This document shows, in pieces, positions 57,477-64,000 of a stretch of 64,000 nucleotides of DNA; position 1 is the first letter of the stretch; every line of letters begins with the position of its first letter. The stretch is from Morinoia aosen. Lineage: Eukaryota; Arthropoda; Malacostraca; Amphipoda; Talitridae. The translations under genes were made by a program, and so were the position numbers. Location of the stretch: the NCBI GenBank assembly GCA_030386875.1, contig CM059562.1, positions 25,659,360-25,723,359 on the forward strand. The letters are read 5' to 3'. The notes under the pieces were generated by a model, which worked only from the letters and a program-made list of their open reading frames with translations, had not been told where the DNA came from and did not search any database.

Positions 57477-57980
57477 TGAAACTTGTCGATAGAGCAATAT
57501 ATGGATGTCTTTCAAATTGTCGATGAAAGAAAATACCAAAGAGTTTCTGATAACAAACTCAACTAAAAATGTTGATAAAAGAAAATATAGTGGTAACTTA
57601 CTTAAGGCTAAGGATTTAACCGTAACGCTCGGGTTTTGGAGATGAATAGCATCCGACGAAAGACTGCTGTCAGAACAGAAACGATTGCAAGATAAAAGCT
57701 GCTGGTTACACGCATAACTATTCCCGTTGAAAGTGTGCAAGTTTGTATAAGTTAAAAGGGTAAAGCGCAAGTGTTGCCAGGCTTCTTTATGCAATACATC
57801 ATCAGCTACATAAGTACATGGTGAAATTGACGAACTACATGAGTGAAACTGTGTAAGGTAGGGATGGTCCTTGGGATTGTAAATCTGACTACGTAAAGCG
57901 AAGTCCGGTGATGCTCTTGCGTCTAAACCAGGAAAAGGTCCCAGATTTGCACTCTTAACTTTGTCATCGAAACCCATCAT
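57477..57980 (-). other. Upstream open extension, likely 5' leader of the LRR exon
   Basis: The frame of the LRR exon remains open to a methionine at 57980. TTTTTAG at about 57563 would be a fair splice acceptor placing the exon start at 57562. A GTAAGT at about 57600 lies only 39 bp before that acceptor, too close for a normal intron. Long openness in AT-rich DNA is notable, so a longer N-terminus cannot be excluded. Confidence 0.4.
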
Positions 57981-60900
57981 CGCGTTGAGAAATCGTAATG
58001 CTGAGATACAGCGATGAATAACGACTCCAGAAAGAACTCACAGACGATTTAATTACAGTTACTCGTATTCATGGCTTGAATCACTGAACTATGAATACTC
58101 TTATCATATATACTGAAGAGAGAGCACAATTCTATCAGATTATTCAGAGAAACGAACTATACTTATATTACAGTAGTGGTTAGAAAAGTTTGTAAATTCG
58201 GGAGACGGTTTCAAAGTTTAGAGCCACGGGCCAACTGCGTGGACGCATTCATGACGAAGGTGGGAAGTTGGGCGAGCAGGGCAGTCGTGTGTTGCATTTC
58301 GGGAGCTGCCACTCTGAACTGGATGCAGCTGAATTCTGAAATGAAGAAAAAGATAACGTACAATGATGTTAAGAATGCATGAAATTTGAATTATTAACAT
58401 TACTGGGCGGGATTTAGTCATTAATTACACGCCAGATTTCATTCAAAGCACGTCATTTCTATAGCCTCCCTCTTTTTCCCGCGAAACATTTCTCACGATA
58501 TGAGAACATCAGAAGTGCTTAATAAAGGCAGTAAAAATTGTGCGTCACATTAGAACCGTTGGTTCCAGGGAGCCGTTCGGACTATCCGTGTTAGCATAGC
58601 GCGTTAAAGAAGGCGGCCACATTAAGCTGCTTTGCATTTTGCCAGACCGTTGCGGGCGCTTCCGAAGCGTCGAGTTCCTACTTGAGGGCCTATGAAAAGA
58701 CCATAACGAGACGGCTGAGCTGCGCTCGAAATGTTCCCAACGTTTGGTGTTACCTTGATATTTTGAAGCAATCTCGAAATCAAAAAATTTTACGCTCTCA
58801 ACACGTTGACTGCGTATTGGTAAAATAAGTATGTACTACTAGGTAAATTGTACTACTAGGTAAATTGCTCATTTACGTATCAGTGTCACTAAAAATATTT
58901 CAATTTGACTATGGGGTACAAGTTAAAATGTTATAGTAGAATTAGATTTTTCCAGCTTCTTGGAAAGAAAAAAATAAAATCAGGTAGTTAAGACAGCTTG
59001 ACAATTCTGCAACTTCCAACATAACCAAACCGACCGCAGCAACAGCACAAATGCAGGTATCGCGTTAATAAATTTCAAAACAAAGCTCATCGCTCAAGCA
59101 TGAGAATATTGAGATGAACACAAGAACCTTGTGAAAAAATTTGAATCATAAATTTATGGAATTGGTAGCCATATTTAACGTGTATTTTTTATTTTTCCAG
59201 AAACACATGTACAAATTGACACAATAATGCTCCAAAGTGGACATTTTACGACCACATAGAAACGCGAGTTCGTTTGCAGTTTTTTCAAATCAATTCTTTC
59301 CAGTCAGGGGTAAAGGTCAACATTATAACGGTACCTCGCGAACACTACGAGGTGAATTTCAATTCTTCCCAATATTTTCAATACCCTTTGAGCAATTAAA
59401 TATTCACACAAATTTAAAATTATTTCTCAAGATACTCACTCCTCGAACTTCGCAGCAATGACAATGTTAAGAAAACGTTTAAACGGGTAGGAGATGCTCA
59501 AAATGTAATAGAATAATTTCTCAAAAAATTGTATTTTGTAAATACAAATAAATTATCAATACCTGATCTACTTACACCAAATCCATTGAATAGTCTCATG
59601 TACTTTGCACATTTCGCTGAAAACGAAACCAGTCGATGGCCGTAATGACAAAACTTTGCATTGAAGAGCGCCGAGAGAAATTTTTCAAAATTGGTATCAG
59701 AGGAAGGGAACGCTTAAGCGGGCTTAAACATACCGATATGGCCTCTGTAGACTCGCAACACGAGTTGACCATAAAAATGAGGGTGCTTCTCAACGAAACT
59801 CTTCGAAACTATAGCGTTTTAAATCATTTGCAGCATCTTTTACAGCTACACCTCGAAATGAAACTCAAAGAAACTATCAGTCTATGCCAAACGATGTGTT
59901 CAACCCAGTAGGTGGAAGTTAGGTGCAGTCACCATAGTTAATTTAATTTTAGCGAGTATTATTTTAAGGCTTAGAGCTGGGAAATGAAATTAGAATTAAA
60001 AGTACGTGCGAGAACTCAGAAGCTAATTTCTGCTGATACTAATCATTCTTACTAGGGAAATCTGAGCTATGAATACAGTACATTGCAGCTACCAGCCGTG
60101 GAAGACCATTAGGATGCGGCGATCTCATAAAAATAAAATCTTACGTATCGAAAGGCACAGTAAAAGCGATCAATTAAAGCTAACAGCCAATAGGCAATTC
60201 TCATTCTGATATCGTAATCCATTCAATTTGCGAGGCATGAAGTGTCTGGAGTCGCCTGCACACCTGCCCCTCAGCGGCGCGGAGTTCAGCAAACAGGTGC
60301 GGAGAAGACGCTCAGCTCGGCAGGCATAGTTCCCGCTCTCCGGAACAATGCTCGTAAAGACGAGGCCAATTTGTGCTGGATTTTAATTGACGGTAACACG
60401 AGGGCTTGGCAGGAGCGGCATTGGCAGGCGGCCAAGAAACACGGAGGTCCTCCGCGCCGCCTCAGGTCGCTGCTGCGGCATCATCGCCCCCGCGACGACA
60501 GATACTGGGCCTCGACATCGTCGTTCTCGACACGTTCAAATGAATGGCGTATGGCACGTATGTCCCGAGAGTTAAGAAAAAATGAGTTTCAAATTTTTGG
60601 TTGAATAAAATGAGAGTTCATGTCTCATTTTTTTAAACTACGACAGTAGTCTGCAAAACTACAGAGAATGACAAAAATTTCCGTTTTTCTGATTCACAGC
60701 TTGTTTTACCGACTTGCGGGGTACCACGTTTACGCACAGATTATTTTTACGATTTCAACTCCATTTGGTTTTTCCTGGAAGTACTTTCTGCATACATTCC
60801 ATACTAAACTCTTTCCTATTTACCCACTATATCTATTTAGATAAATTAGGCATTCTCTCTTGGAAAACAAAACTTATACGTTCAAATTTAAGACAATGTG

Positions 60901-61072
60901 CCAACCTAGTCGGGGTAAGCCCGAGGAAATACGAGTATTGGGGATTTGTACCGATACGGAATATCTATTTTGAACTTTCTAATGTTTGCGACTCCCAACG
61001 GATTTGTTAATAACAAAGCTTACCTAATGGTTGACGTTCCTTAGATTTCATTAGAATTTATTGCAGTGCACA
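57981..61072. other. Stretch without recognised genes; GC-rich island at 60240-60540
   Basis: The GC-rich island holds overlapping plus-strand frames of 120 and 62 codons, Arg-rich and without motifs. A 91-codon plus frame at 59636-59911 is also unassigned. Any of these could be small exons, but nothing supports it. Confidence 0.35.
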
Positions 61073-61086
61073 GCTTTGAATTAAGA

Positions 61087-61204
61087 TAGATTATAGGTTT
61101 TAAGTTCGTTTAAGCCGCCCTAACCGCTGCAAAAATAGAGCGTATCGAAGAGAGGAAGGAGGAAGGCACCATTTAGTATGGAGATAAGAAAATGAGGAAT
61201 CTAT
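61087..61204 (-). mobile_element. Element A copy 15 (severely truncated, young)
   Basis: GCTTTGAATTAAGA at 61073-61086 and 61205-61218 is a perfect 14-bp target duplication around only 118 bp of element A. The retained part is the TAATC-tail end, nearly identical to copy 8. The abrupt loss of the other end together with intact duplications is the signature of 5' truncation during target-primed reverse transcription. Confidence 0.92.
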
Positions 61205-61218
61205 GCTTTGAATTAAGA

Positions 61219-63366
61219 GGTCGTTAAGTTAAGTTTAGAGACCTCACCCAAAATTTGAAAACTCCATTGAGTATCTGACATAAAATGAGAGGGATCACTT
61301 ACGATAGATTTGTAAGAAAAAGAACTCGGGTGAATTGTACGGTCAGTTATTTCGAATGATTCTCAACCACAGCCATAAAGCGTGTTTCTTCAGCGAATCA
61401 CAAATGGATTATCTCTAATGAAGACGGTGCGCGTTCTGTGCAGCACCATTTACTCAACGCCAGGTATAGACTTTTGACTCGTGTAGGAACTGTCAGCCGA
61501 TCTACCTACTCTTCCCGCATGGCTGCATGTTACTTCCGTCTATACCTTATTCTTAACAATTATCTCAACGTATAAATTCGGTTTTCTACCAATCAAGACG
61601 AAGACGAACTAAAACTTATCTACGACCACTGAATTAGAAAACAAACTTTGACTAAGAGGCGCTAGGAAGCCGACAGATAAGTGAGAGATTGCCAAATTAT
61701 GTCGGGTTTACACGTGTATAAGTAAACCTTTGTCCTGAATAAAGGAACAATTGAAATGACATCACGACCTGGTATTCCTAAACGATTCCATCCAAAATTG
61801 TGAGAACTGGCGGGTTGTGCCCGAACATACTTCCCTGTCAAGTTTTACTTTAATTCGCTAAAAGATTTTAAAAATTTTGTTCCGAAGAATCAATAAAAAA
61901 AACACATTAAAAGACGTTTTTCCACGAATGGCATTTTTCTCGCAAATGCGTAATTTTCGAGGTATAAAATTAATAGCGTTCAGGTAGGAATAACATTATA
62001 TTGTCGGTTGCGTAATCGCTGCATTGTTGGAACACGTGCAGATTCTTGGCGGAAGAATGTCAGCCTCGGTATGGCTAAGTTAAGTTAAGTTATTTCAGGT
62101 TTATTTAGATTAGTTTAGGTTAGTTTAGGTTAATTTTTTTTAATTAACTTAACTTTACCTAACCTAACTTCACCTACCGTTACGTCAATACCGTATTATA
62201 ACATATTTACATGTCCGTTTCTTCACTTTTACATACGACGTTCTCATTACTTCAAAGCTGAATAACTCGAAAATTACGCATCAGCGTGCCAAAAATGTCA
62301 TACTTGTAAAACATTCTTAAATGTATTCCTCTAGTGATTCCAGGGAACCAAATTTCTAAATTCCGTGAGCGCAATAAGGTATAATTTGACTTCCTGAATT
62401 GACAATGTAGGACTCTAAAGTAGGGTGAGGTTGAAAAGACGTTATATGTAGAACTCAGGTTTGGTAGTTTGTTCGACAATTCAGAGCAGTACATAACAAA
62501 ACTTTTCTTACGGCTTCAAAGAGCATGAATTCAAATATAAAGTTTTTCTTTCCCGTAAAAGCATTCCTACTACTAATTCACCGGTTGCAGAGGAGGCAGG
62601 AATGCCTCCATTTCCTTACAACGATGACGAGTACGAATTCCACACTTTAGCAATGCTAATGCCTCTCGCATTGAACAAAGGCCAATTTTTTTCATCCCGA
62701 ATTTGCGGCGGCGAGGATGACAATATAAATTAACAGAGAGTTTCTTTAACCAAGGAAACTTCAGTTAAATTTCAATGAGCGTACTATATGAATCAAGAAG
62801 CTTTTGTTGCTGTCGTGTACTCGAGGCGCCATAAAGATGAACGCAGCAAGCGACTTACCTTTAAATACGACGCTCTCTACAGAGCATTTCTTGCGACTAA
62901 CCCTGGAGCTGTTTGGCCTGATTTAGGAGTCTGGTATTTATGGCAGTTCAAGGGAAATAAATCGACGAGTGGCTCCTTTGTTAGCAGAAGAAACGATGTC
63001 AGGCCAACGGATGACTTACTTCAGTGAGTCTCCGGAAATACGAATCAAATAAAACGTTGTTCTTGAATTTTCGCAATTCAACTGCACAATTTAATTTTGT
63101 AGACCGCATCTAAAATTATTAAATTTTCATTCAGTACAGCATTATAAGCTCAAGATTATGCAGTATTCACACAAATTTCTTTTCACATCACTATTTCAAC
63201 TGACAAAAGATTTGACTCATACTTTAGTGCTGTACGTATTTATATAACATTTATTGTGGTTTTTAATTCACTTACAGATAATTTTATGTCACACTTATCT
63301 CTCATTTGTCCAGGTTATTAACTACATTGCGACTCAACCTGGTGTAATTTACATGAGCGATCTACG
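61219..63366. other. Stretch without recognised genes; TTAGG-like inverted patch
   Basis: 62080-62180 has TTTAGGTTAGTTTAGG then ACCTAACCTAAC, an imperfect inverted repeat of telomere-like words. A 79-codon plus frame (62788-63027) ends at TTCAGTGAGTC, which could be a splice donor. The protein is not recognised. Confidence 0.35.
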
Positions 63367-63370
63367 TTAA

Positions 63371-63590
63371 CACGTTCCCTGCGAAGGGACCCACCGGTGG
63401 TCCCTTAGGTTTTTTTCAAAGTGCTGCTGACCCACCTGCAGTCACTAACTCATTGATTATAAATACTTAATGAAAGCTAAATAAAAACCCTATCCAGTTT
63501 ATTTTTGCTATTTTCAAAGTAGATTACTACAACTGAATTTAAATTCGAATTGAATATTGAACTTCAGTTTAACCCATCGCAGTTAACGTG
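63371..63590 (+). mobile_element. piggyBac-like MITE copy 2
   Basis: TTAA at 63367-63370 and 63591-63594 flank 220 bp with ends CACGTTCCCTGCGAAGGG and, inverted, CACGTTAACTGCGATGGG. The right half (GAATTGAATATTGAACTTC, AACCCATCGCA) closely matches copy 1. A GGGACCCACCGGTGG palindromic core is kept. Confidence 0.85.
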
Positions 63591-63594
63591 TTAA

Positions 63595-64000
63595 ATATTT
63601 TTCAAGATCATACATCAAGGGAATTGCGAGTGATCACTTATTAGGTAGGTACTTGTAGTTCGTAACGTCTACCAATCTAACAATCTTGAAAAATCAACTT
63701 CAATGACATAAGCACAATAGAAATAAATGTAAATATTTTCAGCGATCCACGACCGTGCAAGAAGCTTGTGATGTGTACTGTATACTTCAATTTGTTTCAT
63801 ACTGCAGAGGAATTTCCCATACGAGCTGTAGGTTTTTTCAGAGTGTTTTGAAATTTTCAACGCGCAGCAACACATGCAAGTCACGAGCCAAACTTATACT
63901 TAAAGGCTGCAACGAGAACTTCAGGGTTGTAATAATAATGTGCAAACACGGGGCATTAATATTTCTTAATTTTGCAGCAAAAAACAGAAATACTAAATTA
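63595..64000. other. Unassigned DNA to the window end
   Basis: A minus-strand 71-codon frame without motif. No repeat recognised. Confidence 0.35.

Noticed and set aside
57564..57602. An intron between GTAAGT and TTTTTAG in the LRR leader
   Set aside because: At 39 bp it is shorter than known minimal animal introns. The signals may be used with distant partners.
1..64000. tRNA or rRNA genes
   Set aside because: I looked for GGTTCGA-type B boxes with a matching cloverleaf and for rRNA core words and found none convincing.

Overview
The window looks like intergenic or intronic DNA from an arthropod, most likely an insect. It is AT-rich and gene-poor, with no bacterial signals such as operons, ribosome binding sites or dense ORFs. 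Most recognisable content is eukaryotic transposon debris: Penelope-like elements, Tc1/mariner, PIF/Harbinger, piggyBac-like and hAT-like elements, a small LTR element and gypsy fragments. CCTAA/TTAGG-like degenerate repeats fit an insect. The species cannot be named from the sequence.

Only one convincing host gene segment is present. It is a minus-strand coding exon at 57476-56626 that encodes a signal peptide and a leucine-rich-repeat N-terminal cap, ending in a good splice donor. No LRR-coding exon is visible at lower coordinates, so if this gene continues leftward much of the window may be one very long intron.

Layout by region. 0.6-2.8 kb: one copy of a dispersed SINE-like family (called element A here, at least 15 copies), then a complete young TRIM-type LTR element. 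8.8-9.0 kb: a 20-bp minisatellite. 9.3-12.7 kb: two diverged element A copies. 13.9-16.7 kb: a degenerate telomere-like satellite with a repeated spacer, plus an inverted-repeat region holding another element A. 17.2-18.7 kb: a whole but dead mariner-family transposon (DD41D spacing). 18.7-22.0 kb: a second mariner-family fossil split by a 2.8 kb hAT-like insertion that itself carries an element A. 23.5-24.5 kb: two element A copies. 25.0-28.3 kb: a palindrome made from two head-to-head Penelope-like 3' ends, each with a GIY-YIG endonuclease fragment and a hammerhead-ribozyme motif, one arm interrupted by two inverted PIF/Harbinger derivatives. 29.3-34.9 kb: foldback elements, scrambled gypsy gag/protease/RT pieces and a GC-rich 95-bp tandem repeat. 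36.3-37.6 kb: a second Penelope-like fossil with its own hammerhead motif. 39-41 kb: two element A copies and a piggyBac-like MITE. 41-49.7 kb: mostly unassignable AT-rich DNA with GC-richer islands. 49.8-53.6 kb: a nested pair of element A copies and two decayed Tc1-like transposases. 56.6-57.5 kb: the LRR exon. 61-63.6 kb: a truncated element A with exact target duplication and another piggyBac-like MITE.

The elements can be partly ordered by nesting. The hAT-like element is younger than the mariner fossil it splits, and element A is younger than the hAT-like element. The Harbinger copies are younger than the Penelope palindrome. One element A copy is younger than the neighbour into whose tail it inserted. 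Nothing here forms a pathway or operon. The strongest candidates for something unusual are the Penelope palindrome with mirrored ribozyme motifs, the element A family with TAATC-type tails, and the LRR cap split by a long cysteine-free insert.
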